6,166 bases of DNA from CAZFMJ01 sp964520045 (GTDB taxonomy: Bacteria; Elusimicrobiota; Elusimicrobia; Elusimicrobiales; CAZFMJ01). The notes beneath the pieces are model-generated. The model had not been told where the DNA came from. It saw only the letters and a list, made by a program, of their open reading frames with translations, and ran no database searches. The translations under genes and the position numbers were made by a program. Position 1 is the first letter of the stretch, and every line of letters begins with the position of its first letter. Positions 1-6,045 of this stretch are shown here, one piece after another. The stretch spans positions 1 through 6,166 of the forward strand of contig CAZFMJ010000108.1 in the NCBI GenBank assembly GCA_964520045.1, read 5' to 3'.

Positions 1-6
1 TTAGTG

Positions 7-35
7 TTGCTTAATATTTAGATTTAGCCTATTAT
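7..35 (+). promoter_or_regulatory. Possible sigma70-type promoter for rfaE1
   Basis: A TTGCTT hexamer at 7-12 (three of six matches to TTGACA) and a TATTAT hexamer at 30-35 (five of six matches to TATAAT) are separated by exactly 17 bases. Transcription would start near position 42, leaving a leader of about 20 bases before the rfaE1 ATG. The surrounding 63 bases are AT-rich and contain no other gene. The -35 box is weak and only one short stretch upstream is visible, so this is an inference from spacing and the good -10 box. Confidence 0.4.
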
Positions 36-63
36 GTGACACAGTTGCTTCTCCCGATTAAAT

Positions 64-1059
64 ATGAAATATCCTTCTACTGAACGTCTTAAGAACCTTG
101 TGAACTACTTTCCGGGGAAACGGGTCCTTATCATCGGCGACATAATGCTCGATCATTATGTGCGCGGACATGTAACTCGTATTTCCCCCGAGGCCCCGGT
201 TCCCGTTGTCAGGGTTAAGCATGAAAACTATCTGGCGGGCGGAGCCGGAAATGTGGCGAACAATCTCGCCTCCCTGGACTCCCATGTATCGCTTATCAGC
301 ATAGCGGGGACCGACAAAAAAGGCGAACTGCTTTTGGAACTTATTTCCAACAACGGAATAGACGTTTCGGGGGTGATAAAAGATAAAAGCCGGCAGACCA
401 CGGAAAAGATACGCATAATCGCCGAACACCAGCAGGTAGTGCGCGTCGACCGCGAAAACGACACGCCTCCTTCCGCCGATACTCTGGCCGAATGCGCCGA
501 AAACATTAAAACAAGAATAGGCGAAAGCCGGTGCGTAATACTTTCGGACTATGCAAAAGGTATGTTCGCAAACGCGGAATTAATCAGGATGATAATAGCC
601 GAATGCTCAAGGAAAAAAGTGCCCGTATGCGTAGATCCGAAGATTGAACATTTCCGGAAATTCAAGAAAGCCACCTGCATAACCCCGAACACCAACGAGG
701 CATGGCTGGGCATGGGCATGCATCCGAAAGAAGGACAGGATCAGATAGAACTATTGGGCAGAAAAATACTAAAAACCCTTTCCTGCGCCTCGGTCCTGAT
801 AACGCAGGGCGAACAAGGCATGACCGTGCTTGAAGGCCCCGCGGATAACGCCGACATACTGCATATACCCACAAAAGCCAAAGAGGTATACGATGTTACC
901 GGAGCGGGAGACACCGTCATATCGGTGATGGCTTTGGCCATTGCGTCGGGCGCAAAAATACACGAAGCCGCGGTGCTGTCAAATTTTGCGGCAGGCGTGG
1001 TGATAGGGAAACTGGGAACGGCCGTTTTAACCAGAAAAGAACTTCTTGAAAGTATTTAG
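64..1059 (+). CDS. rfaE1: D-glycero-beta-D-manno-heptose-7-phosphate kinase (RfaE1/HldA type, PfkB family)
   Basis: A 331-residue carbohydrate kinase of the PfkB/ribokinase family. In the ADP-heptose pathway this family phosphorylates heptose 7-phosphate at C1 in the cytoplasm, giving the 1,7-bisphosphate for LPS inner-core heptose. Visible marks are the N-terminal strand and loop VLIIGDIMLDHY (about residues 21-32), the sugar-binding RISPEAPVPVV segment, the glycine motif GGAGNVANN starting at G59, and the ATP/anion-hole motif DVTGAGDT at 277-284 with catalytic base D283. The RISPEAPVPV and GGAGNVA signatures separate it from other PfkB kinases such as fructokinases. It matches only the kinase half of bifunctional HldE (about 477 residues in E. 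coli), so the nucleotidyltransferase must be encoded elsewhere. ATG at 64 is the first ATG after an in-frame TGA at 37-39; no clear Shine-Dalgarno sequence precedes it. It is separated from kdsB by a repeat-filled gap. The gene could also be called hldA. Confidence 0.93.
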   Translation: MKYPSTERLKNLVNYFPGKRVLIIGDIMLDHYVRGHVTRISPEAPVPVVRVKHENYLAGGAGNVANNLASLDSHVSLISIAGTDKKGELLLELISNNGIDVSGVIKDKSRQTTEKIRIIAEHQQVVRVDRENDTPPSADTLAECAENIKTRIGESRCVILSDYAKGMFANAELIRMIIAECSRKKVPVCVDPKIEHFRKFKKATCITPNTNEAWLGMGMHPKEGQDQIELLGRKILKTLSCASVLITQGEQGMTVLEGPADNADILHIPTKAKEVYDVTGAGDTVISVMALAIASGAKIHEAAVLSNFAAGVVIGKLGTAVLTRKELLESI

Positions 1060-1257
1060 AAGACGATAGAAGGGAGATTGTAAACGGTAGACGGGTAACG
1101 GAAAATGCAACAACAAAAAAAGAAGATAATACACGATAGATGAAAAACAAAAAAAGGCGAACGATAAATGGAAACAAAAGAAGTATTTGACAAAATAATA
1201 TTTTATTACAGTCTATGTTTCTTTTTCCGTCTACCGTCTACCTTCTCCCGTTTACCT
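1058..1257 (+). repeat. Heptad-phased inverted-repeat element, GGTAGAC family (copy 1)
   Basis: This element fills nearly the whole 210-base gap after rfaE1. The left part (1058-1106) is purine-rich and divides into consecutive 7-base units resembling GGTAGAC, with an exact GGTAGAC at 1086-1092. The right part (1229-1256) contains four consecutive units on the opposite strand: GTCTACC twice, TTCTCCC and GTTTACC. The arms 1072-1094 and 1227-1249 are complementary at 20 of 23 positions, with a 132-base AT- and A-rich spacer. C residues on the plus strand at 1064, 1085, 1092, 1099, 1134, 1148 and 1162 all fall in the same register modulo 7, so weak heptad structure continues into the spacer. No open reading frame of note lies in it. 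Function is unknown. Confidence 0.85.
1187..1217 (+). promoter_or_regulatory. Perfect -35 hexamer, possible kdsB promoter
   Basis: TTGACA at 1187-1192 matches the sigma70 -35 consensus perfectly and lies in the AT-rich centre of the intergenic repeat element, 78 bases before the kdsB start. No good -10 box stands at 16-18 bases downstream; TCTATG at 1212-1217 (spacing 19) is the nearest weak candidate. It may drive kdsB-pyrG-kdsA independently of rfaE1, or the hexamer may be a chance match in AT-rich sequence. Confidence 0.25.
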
Positions 1258-1269
1258 TAGAAAAAATCT

Positions 1270-2022
1270 ATGTCCAATGACTGTTTAATAGTTATCCCGG
1301 CAAGATACGGCTCGGTGCGGTTTCCGGGCAAAGTACTCGCCCTAATAGCGGGCAAAACTATGCTTGAATGGTGCCACATAGCGGCCAAAAAAGCGGGAGT
1401 AGGACCGGTGCTTATTGCCACCGAAGACGAAAGAGTCGTACTCGCCGCAAAAAAATTCAATGCCCAAACCGCGCTCACTTCGCCTTCCTGCCCTTCCGGA
1501 ACCGATAGAATCTACGAAGCTGCAAGAATGCGGAAAGAGCCTTATATTATAAACCTCCAGGGAGACGAACCTTTCATACAGCCCTCCACCATAAGAAAAG
1601 TGGCCGCCTGCCTGCGCGCTTGCGGGGGAAAAGCCATAGCCACAGCCTGCTGCGGACTTGAAAACATTAAAATGCTCCATGATCCCAACTGCGTCAAAGC
1701 GGTGGCGGCGGAAGACGGAACGGCGCTATACTTTTCCCGTAGTTCCGTGCCGTTTAAACATCCGCTTTCCGACATTGACTGCGGTATGCCATGGCTGAGG
1801 CATATCGGCATATACGGTTACGGCAGGAAAATCCTTAAAAAATTTGTCAACTTACCCCCCAGCCGTCTGGAAAGACTCGAACGGCTGGAACAGCTTAGGG
1901 CCATGGAAGCCGGAATCCCGATAAAAATAGTAAAAGTTGCGCCTCCAGGTCCGGCTGTTGACACGGCTTCCGACCTCTTAAGGGCGCGAAGATATATTAA
2001 AAACCGGCAACTACTCAGGTAG
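1270..2022 (+). CDS. kdsB: 3-deoxy-manno-octulosonate cytidylyltransferase (CMP-Kdo synthetase)
   Basis: A 250-residue cytosolic nucleotidyltransferase that joins Kdo to CMP from CTP, releasing pyrophosphate; CMP-Kdo is the donor for Kdo transfer to lipid A. The family signatures run in order: IPARYGSVRFPGK at 9-21 (nucleotide-binding loop with R12, R17 and K21), SGTDRI near residue 76, NLQGDEPFI at 95-103 with the metal-binding acidic D99, YFSRSSVPF near residue 153, RHIGIYGY near 177, LEQLRAMEAG near 207, and GPAVDT with D231. Length is normal (about 245-255). ATG at 1270 is the only reasonable start because an in-frame TAG lies 12 bases upstream (1258-1260); the Shine-Dalgarno sequence is weak. 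The stop codon lies inside a GGTAGAC heptad (2018-2024) where the next repeat element begins. The downstream pyrG makes its co-substrate CTP. Confidence 0.97.
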   Translation: MSNDCLIVIPARYGSVRFPGKVLALIAGKTMLEWCHIAAKKAGVGPVLIATEDERVVLAAKKFNAQTALTSPSCPSGTDRIYEAARMRKEPYIINLQGDEPFIQPSTIRKVAACLRACGGKAIATACCGLENIKMLHDPNCVKAVAAEDGTALYFSRSSVPFKHPLSDIDCGMPWLRHIGIYGYGRKILKKFVNLPPSRLERLERLEQLRAMEAGIPIKIVKVAPPGPAVDTASDLLRARRYIKNRQLLR

Positions 2023-2098
2023 ACAGAATCCAGAAGCCAGAATTCAGAATGAGTTGCAGCTTCTTACTTCTGACTACTGAATTCTGACTGCTGGCTAC
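2018..2098 (+). repeat. Heptad-phased inverted-repeat element, CAGAAKY family
   Basis: This fills most of the gap between kdsB and pyrG and differs in unit from the other intergenic repeats. After one GGTAGAC at 2018-2024, overlapping the kdsB stop, four consecutive 7-base units follow at 2024-2051, each starting CAGAA. After a 7-base spacer, five further units of ACTNCTG type (with variants) run at 2059-2093, which are the complement of the same unit. CAGAATTCAG (2038-2047) and CTGAATTCTG (2077-2086) are exact reverse complements, as are GCCAG (2036-2040) and CTGGC (2091-2095), so a long imperfect hairpin can form. No classical terminator U-tract follows. Confidence 0.8.
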
Positions 2099-2124
2099 AT
2101 GAGCAGTTACAAAAATAGAATATT

Positions 2125-3732
2125 ATGAACTGCAAATATCTTTTCGTTACGGGCGGAGTGGTAAGTTCCCTCGGCAAAGGGATATGCGCCGCCTCCATAG
2201 GCAAACTGCTTCAGTCACGCGGGCTTTCGGTGACCATACTCAAATGCGATCCCTATATCAATGTGGATCCCGGAACTATGAGTCCGTTCCAGCACGGCGA
2301 AGTTTTTGTTACCGAAGACGGAGCCGAGACCGACCTGGATTTGGGCCATTATGAGAGGTTTCTGGGCATAGACATGAGCAAAGCCAATAATGTCACGGCG
2401 GGCGAGATATATCAGTCCGTGATAGGCCGCGAGCGCAGGGGCGAATTTCTGGGGGCGACGGTGCAGGTAATACCGCATATTACAGATGAAATAAAATCGA
2501 GAATCAGGGCTCTGTCAAAAGGCCGGGATGTCGTGATAACCGAAATAGGCGGAACGGTAGGGGATATAGAAAGCCTGCCGTTTCTGGAAGCCGCAAGGCA
2601 GATGCGCATGGACCACGGGCGGGACGACGTGGTTTACGTGCACGTTACTCTCGTTCCAAGACTTTCCTATTCGGACGAGCTCAAGACAAAACCGACGCAG
2701 CATTCCGTAGGGAAACTCCGCGAAATAGGAATAACTCCCGATATCATCATCTGCAGATCGGATAAATCAATAGGCCGGGAGATGCGGGCTAAAATAGCTC
2801 TTTTCTGCAGCGTGCCTGAAGACGCGGTTATAGAAGCGCCGGACATGGCCTGCCTCTACGACGTTCCGATGCATTTGGAATCACAGGGTTTGGACGGACA
2901 GATCCTGATGCTTTTACGAATGCGGACCCGCACGCGCGACCTTGAGCCGTGGAGGAAAATGGCGGACAAACTTAAATCCGCAAAAAATTCCGTGACCGTG
3001 GCGGTGGCCGGTAAATATACGCAGCTGCGCGACGCGTATAAATCGATACTGGAAGCCCTTGTCCACGCCGGAGTGGCCAATAACGTGCGCGTAAACGCGG
3101 ACATAGTGAATGTGGAGGACGCCGATTTCAGAAACAGGCTTCTCTCTGCCGACGGCGTGCTTGTGCCGGGCGGTTTCGGAGAAAGAGGCGTGGAAGGGAA
3201 AATCGAAGCTGTGCGCATCGCCCGCGAAAATAATATCCCGTTTTTCGGCATCTGTCTGGGAATGCAGTGCGCGGTGATAGAAGGGGCGAGAAACGCCGCA
3301 AATCTGAAAAACGCAAATTCTTCGGAATTTGCGCCCAAAACCCCCCACCCGGTAATAGATCTTCTTCCCGAACAGCGCGATATCTCGGCAAAAGGCGCGA
3401 CCATGCGGCTGGGGTCATATCCATGCCGGCTAAAAAATATGAGTCTGGCGAAACAGGCCTATTCCTGCGAATGCGCACTGGAAAGACACAGGCATAGATA
3501 TGAGTTTAATTCAAAATACAAAAGCCGTCTTGAAAAAGCCGGATACAGCGTGACCGGAGTTTTCAAAAGCAAAAATCTGGCTGAAATCATAGAATATAAA
3601 AAGCATCCGTGGTTTGTCGGCGTACAGTTTCATCCGGAGCTTAAATCCAGGCCGCTTTCCCCCCATCCGCTTTTTGCATCTTTTATAGCGGCCTGCGTAA
3701 AAAACCGAGCGCAGACCAAAAAGGATCTGTAA
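2125..3732 (+). CDS. pyrG: CTP synthase (glutamine hydrolysing)
   Basis: A 535-residue enzyme that aminates UTP to CTP using ATP and glutamine; it is cytosolic and works as a tetramer. The N-terminal amidoligase domain (about 1-268) begins with the P-loop-like VTGGVVSSLGKG (K18), then carries DPYINVDPGTMSP at 42-54, the metal-binding D72 in the GAETDLDLGHYERF segment, and E140 in TEIGGTVGDIES; K18, D72 and E140 have the same numbers as in the E. coli enzyme. The C-terminal class I glutamine amidotransferase domain (about 290-530) shows GGFGERG, the nucleophile C377 in FFGICLGMQ, and H503/E505 in QFHPEL, completing the triad. Length is slightly short of E. coli (545), partly through a shorter loop before ATMRLG. 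ATG at 2125 gives the conserved start MNCKYLFVTGG; the ribosome binding site is poor. Its TAA overlaps the kdsA ATG by one base. Position between kdsB and kdsA suggests it feeds CTP to CMP-Kdo synthesis as well as general metabolism. Confidence 0.99.
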   Translation: MNCKYLFVTGGVVSSLGKGICAASIGKLLQSRGLSVTILKCDPYINVDPGTMSPFQHGEVFVTEDGAETDLDLGHYERFLGIDMSKANNVTAGEIYQSVIGRERRGEFLGATVQVIPHITDEIKSRIRALSKGRDVVITEIGGTVGDIESLPFLEAARQMRMDHGRDDVVYVHVTLVPRLSYSDELKTKPTQHSVGKLREIGITPDIIICRSDKSIGREMRAKIALFCSVPEDAVIEAPDMACLYDVPMHLESQGLDGQILMLLRMRTRTRDLEPWRKMADKLKSAKNSVTVAVAGKYTQLRDAYKSILEALVHAGVANNVRVNADIVNVEDADFRNRLLSADGVLVPGGFGERGVEGKIEAVRIARENNIPFFGICLGMQCAVIEGARNAANLKNANSSEFAPKTPHPVIDLLPEQRDISAKGATMRLGSYPCRLKNMSLAKQAYSCECALERHRHRYEFNSKYKSRLEKAGYSVTGVFKSKNLAEIIEYKKHPWFVGVQFHPELKSRPLSPHPLFASFIAACVKNRAQTKKDL

Positions 3733-4562
3733 TGAAAACCGTCAGGGCAGGCTCAATAATATTTTCAAACAGCAGGCCGCTTAATTTCATAGCGGGGCCC
3801 TGTGTTATTGAATCGGAAAAAGCCTGCAGACAAACCGCGGCGGGCCTGAAACGGATCTTTGCGGATATCGGCAAAAAATTTGTGTTCAAAGCCTCGTTTG
3901 ATAAAGCCAACAGAACGTCTCTTCATTCATTCCGAGGGCCGGGAATAGAGGAAGGCCTGCGCATAATCGCGCGCATCAGGCAGGAACTTCGGATTCCGGT
4001 TCTTGTGGACGTTCATGAAACATGGCAGGCCGCCCCGGCCGCAAAAGCCGCGGATATTCTTCAGGTGCCGGCTTTTCTATGCAGGCAGACTGATCTTTTG
4101 AAAGCGTGCGCCGACACGGGCAGGACTATCAACGTAAAAAAAGGCCAGTTTCTTTCGCCGTGGGACATGCAGAACATCGTTGTAAAACTTGAATCAAGGG
4201 GAAACCGCTCTATTCTTCTTACGGAAAGAGGCTCCTCTTTCGGATACGGCAACCTTGTGGCGGATATGCGCTCCCTTGAAATAATGAAAGAAACCGGCTA
4301 TCCCGTTATTTTTGACTGCACTCATTCCGTTCAAAAGCCGGGCGGGCTGGGCAATGCCACGGGCGGAGATTCAAAATTTTCCCTTCCGCTTGCGAAGGCG
4401 GCGGCCGCCCTTAAAATTGCCGGTATTTTTTTTGAAACGCACCCCAACCCGGCCAAAGCTTTGTCGGATGCGGCCAACTCCATTGCGCTGCGCGATGCTC
4501 CCAAATTTGTAAGGACTTTAAGCGGATTGGACGCATTTATAAAAAGAGAAGGTAAAGGGTAG
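3732..4562 (+). CDS. kdsA: 3-deoxy-8-phosphooctulonate synthase (Kdo-8-P synthase), metal-dependent type
   Basis: A 276-residue DAHP synthase-fold TIM barrel that condenses phosphoenolpyruvate with arabinose 5-phosphate to Kdo-8-phosphate, the committed step to Kdo. Clear motifs are AGPCVIES (21-28), FKASFDKANRTS (52-63), SFRGPGIEEGL, DVHE (93-96), QVPAFLCRQTDL (111-122), NVKKGQF (134-140), ERGSSFGYGNL (165-175) and THSVQKPGG (197-205). The four metal ligands of the Aquifex aeolicus metalloenzyme (C11, H185, E222, D233) correspond to C24, H198, E235 and D246 here, each shifted by exactly 13. The E. coli type has Asn in place of the Cys and a CDG motif; here it is SDA (245-247). The enzyme should therefore require a divalent metal. 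ATG 3732 overlaps the pyrG stop (TAATG), with AAAGGA at 3720-3725 as ribosome binding site 6 bases upstream. The last codons and the TAG lie inside the heptad repeat that follows. Confidence 0.98.
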   Translation: MKTVRAGSIIFSNSRPLNFIAGPCVIESEKACRQTAAGLKRIFADIGKKFVFKASFDKANRTSLHSFRGPGIEEGLRIIARIRQELRIPVLVDVHETWQAAPAAKAADILQVPAFLCRQTDLLKACADTGRTINVKKGQFLSPWDMQNIVVKLESRGNRSILLTERGSSFGYGNLVADMRSLEIMKETGYPVIFDCTHSVQKPGGLGNATGGDSKFSLPLAKAAAALKIAGIFFETHPNPAKALSDAANSIALRDAPKFVRTLSGLDAFIKREGKG

Positions 4563-4707
4563 AAGGTAGACGGGAGACGGTAAGCAGAAAGAAAAAAACA
4601 TGAGGCGGTAAAAACGAAGACGGAAAACGGAAAAAAATAAACAGAAAAAGAAAACGGGAGACAATTTGTTTTTCGTCTTTTCTGTTCCGTCTACCATTTA
4701 CCGTCCC
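4551..4707 (+). repeat. Heptad-phased inverted-repeat element, GGTAGAC family (copy 2)
   Basis: The element starts within the last codons of kdsA: five consecutive 7-base units run from 4551 to 4585, all GGKARRN-like, including an exact GGTAGAC at 4565-4571. Weaker units continue to 4662. Over 4551-4662 about 84 percent of plus-strand bases are purines, and the eleven C residues lie mostly 7 or 14 bases apart. The pyrimidine-rich right arm (4675-4702) holds complementary units, including GTCTACC at 4689-4695 and ATTTACC at 4696-4702, and ends in GTCCC. GGTAGACGG at 4565-4573 pairs exactly with 4687-4695, and ACAGAAAA at 4641-4648 with TTTTCTGT at 4678-4685. No coding capacity is seen. Confidence 0.85.
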
Positions 4708-4721
4708 AAACAATCATTAAA
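4703..4721 (+). repeat. Conserved 19-base tail of the heptad element (copy A)
   Basis: GTCCCAAACAATCATTAAA immediately follows the last pyrimidine heptad of the element after kdsA. The same sequence with a single change (C for A at the fourteenth base) follows the heptads after kdsD at 6145-6163. It is non-repetitive itself and AT-rich, so its conservation is not explained by the heptad pattern. It may be the outer end of a mobile or copied unit. Confidence 0.75.
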
Positions 4722-4737
4722 ATCAGTGAGTTTAGGG

Positions 4738-4775
4738 CGGCCCATTCTCAATGCTTTAATGGAAAGAATGGGCCG
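4738..4775 (+). promoter_or_regulatory. Strong hairpin upstream of the zinc-ribbon gene
   Basis: CGGCCCATTCT (4738-4748) and AGAATGGGCCG (4765-4775) form a perfect 11-bp stem around a 16-base loop; three G-U pairs (4735-4737 with 4776-4778) could extend it. Only TTT follows before ACC, so it lacks the U-run of a typical intrinsic terminator. It ends 14 bases before the GGAGGT ribosome binding site, a position suited to attenuation, RNA stabilisation or protein binding in the leader. TTTACCGTCCC directly behind it (4776-4786) repeats bases 4697-4707, so it may instead be a piece of the neighbouring repeat element. Confidence 0.6.
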
Positions 4776-4789
4776 TTTACCGTCCCCAT

Positions 4790-4795
4790 GGAGGT
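4790..4795 (+). promoter_or_regulatory. Strong ribosome binding site GGAGGT
   Basis: GGAGGT lies 6 bases before the ATG at 4802. It is the best Shine-Dalgarno sequence in the window; the rfaE1, kdsB and pyrG starts have none that is clear. It fixes the start of the small zinc-ribbon gene and is the main evidence that this short frame is translated. Confidence 0.85.
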
Positions 4796-4801
4796 ACTCA
4801 A

Positions 4802-5065
4802 ATGAAATGCATAAACTGCGGGCAGGAAAATAAATTAACCGCAAAAACCTGCAAAAAATGCGGAAGGAATATGTCTCTTCCGCCGGCTTGGTTTCCGGAT
4901 TGGAAATGGCACATAAAAGCTCTTTCATGGATATATCTCTGTCTTATCGCGGGATTTTTCGCGGTAAGTTATGTCCTTCACAAACTTCCCCCCCCTTACC
5001 ATATGCGCAATATCCCCCCGGAAATGACTCCATGGCTGCATCCGCATAAGGTTCCGCCCCCATGA
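4802..5065 (+). CDS. Small zinc-ribbon, single-span membrane protein of unknown function
   Basis: An 87-residue protein not recognised as a named family. The N-terminus is a compact zinc-ribbon: C3-x-x-C6 and C17-x-x-C20, both in CxxCG form. A Trp/Pro-rich linker (WFPDWKWHIK, 30-39) follows, then one hydrophobic helix at about 40-59 that is long enough to cross the membrane. The tail (60-87) is proline-rich, with 10 prolines in 28 residues. Cys-rich and Lys-rich residues before the helix suggest a cytoplasmic zinc-ribbon and a periplasmic tail. The strong GGAGGT site and the ATGA overlap with kdsD support it as a real, co-translated gene. Its location between kdsA and kdsD suggests a link to LPS precursor supply or envelope assembly, but nothing in the sequence gives a reaction. 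A frame at 4858-5049 within it is a shadow. Confidence 0.78.
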   Translation: MKCINCGQENKLTAKTCKKCGRNMSLPPAWFPDWKWHIKALSWIYLCLIAGFFAVSYVLHKLPPPYHMRNIPPEMTPWLHPHKVPPP

Positions 5066-6045
5066 ACCCGAACGCAATCTTAAAAGAAGCGCGCCGGGTA
5101 ATTTCCGTGGAAGGCAGGGCGGTGCTGAGCCTGTCTAAAAAATTAGACAAAGCTTTTGTGAAAGCGGTTCAGCGCATGGCGGTCTGCTCAGGCAGGATCG
5201 CGATAATAGGCATAGGCAAATCCGGCCTTGTGGGCAGAAAACTGGCGTCCACCTTTTCCTCAACGGGAACTCCGTCGCTGTTTCTGCATCCGGTGGAATG
5301 CCTGCACGGAGATTTAGGAATGCTTTCCGCCGACGATATAGTGCTGGCTATATCCTACTCGGGGGAAACCCAGGAAATGAGCAGATTGGCGCCTCTGCTT
5401 AAAAACCGCGGTCTGTATATAATCGCCATAACAGGAAAACCGAAATCCAGGCTTGCCCGGATAGCTGATATAACGATAACAACCCCCGTATCGCGCGAAG
5501 CGTGCCCGTATAACATAACCCCGACCGCTTCGACAACAGCCATGCTTGCCGCGGGCGACGCTATAGCCATCGTATTAATGAAAATCAAGGGCTTCGGCAG
5601 AGCGGATTTCGCCCGTTTTCATCCCGGCGGCATGCTGGGGAAAATGCTGAATATGAAAGTCAAAGACCTTATGCGCACAGGCATTGCCAATCCGGTGATA
5701 GCCGAAAATAAAAGCGTAAAAGAAGCCCTGCGCGTAATGACGCGCACGAGGACAGGCGCAGTTTCGGCGGTAAACTCAAAGGGCAGACTGTCGGGTTTTT
5801 TTACCGACGGAGATTTACGCAGACAGCTTTTAAAAAATCCCGGCATCCTTACCGAACCTGTAAGCGATGTCATGACAAAAAACCCGGTATGCGCGTTTCC
5901 CGACACTCCGGCATGCGAAGCCGCCGAAATTCTTTCAAAAAAGAATATAGACAATCTTCCGGTCATAAACCCGGATTCAGGCATACCCGCGGGAATTCTT
6001 GACGAACGCGACCTTCTGGCGGAAGGACTAATTGAAAGAAGGTAA
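5062..6045 (+). CDS. kdsD: Arabinose 5-phosphate isomerase (KdsD/KpsF family, SIS plus two CBS domains)
   Basis: A 327-residue aldose-ketose isomerase converting ribulose 5-phosphate to arabinose 5-phosphate, the first step of Kdo synthesis; length equals the family norm (E. coli KdsD 328). The SIS domain (about 30-190) shows GIGKSG with K53, the signature HPVECLHGDLGM with H82, SYSGET (98-103), E105, E146 in REACP, APT-like TPTASTTAMLAAGDA, and H187 in FHPGGMLGK. K53, H82, E105 and H187 correspond to K59, H88, E111 and H193 of E. coli KdsD with a constant offset of 6. Two CBS domains follow (about 199-260 and 266-327), as expected for nucleotide-type regulation. C80 replaces the more usual Ala in the HPxEALHGDLGM motif. 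ATG 5062 overlaps the previous stop (ATGA), with only a weak AAGG 10 bases upstream, so translational coupling is likely. Other SIS-CBS paralogues (GutQ) share the motifs, but the Kdo context favours KdsD. Confidence 0.96.
   Translation: MNPNAILKEARRVISVEGRAVLSLSKKLDKAFVKAVQRMAVCSGRIAIIGIGKSGLVGRKLASTFSSTGTPSLFLHPVECLHGDLGMLSADDIVLAISYSGETQEMSRLAPLLKNRGLYIIAITGKPKSRLARIADITITTPVSREACPYNITPTASTTAMLAAGDAIAIVLMKIKGFGRADFARFHPGGMLGKMLNMKVKDLMRTGIANPVIAENKSVKEALRVMTRTRTGAVSAVNSKGRLSGFFTDGDLRRQLLKNPGILTEPVSDVMTKNPVCAFPDTPACEAAEILSKKNIDNLPVINPDSGIPAGILDERDLLAEGLIERR

Noticed and set aside
2018..2098. CRISPR array
   Set aside because: Repeat units are 7 bases without spacers and are arranged as an inverted repeat; CRISPR repeats are about 24-40 bases with unique spacers.
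2116..2121. TAGAAT as a -10 box for pyrG
   Set aside because: It lies only 4 bases before the ATG, no -35 box is found at a fitting distance, and AT-rich matches of this kind are common.
2856..3404. A 182-codon open frame on the minus strand inside pyrG
   Set aside because: It lies wholly opposite conserved CTP synthase coding sequence, its translation is rich in Ser/Arg/Ala with no recognisable domain, and no ribosome binding site is evident.
4738..4778. Intrinsic terminator after kdsA
   Set aside because: The stem is strong but only three T residues follow, and it sits close to the next ribosome binding site, so a standard Rho-independent terminator is not supported.
4759..4833. A 24-codon frame starting in the hairpin loop (MERMGRLPS...) and overlapping the zinc-ribbon start
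   Set aside because: It has no ribosome binding site and overlaps a better supported gene in another frame. It could be a leader peptide but nothing supports this.
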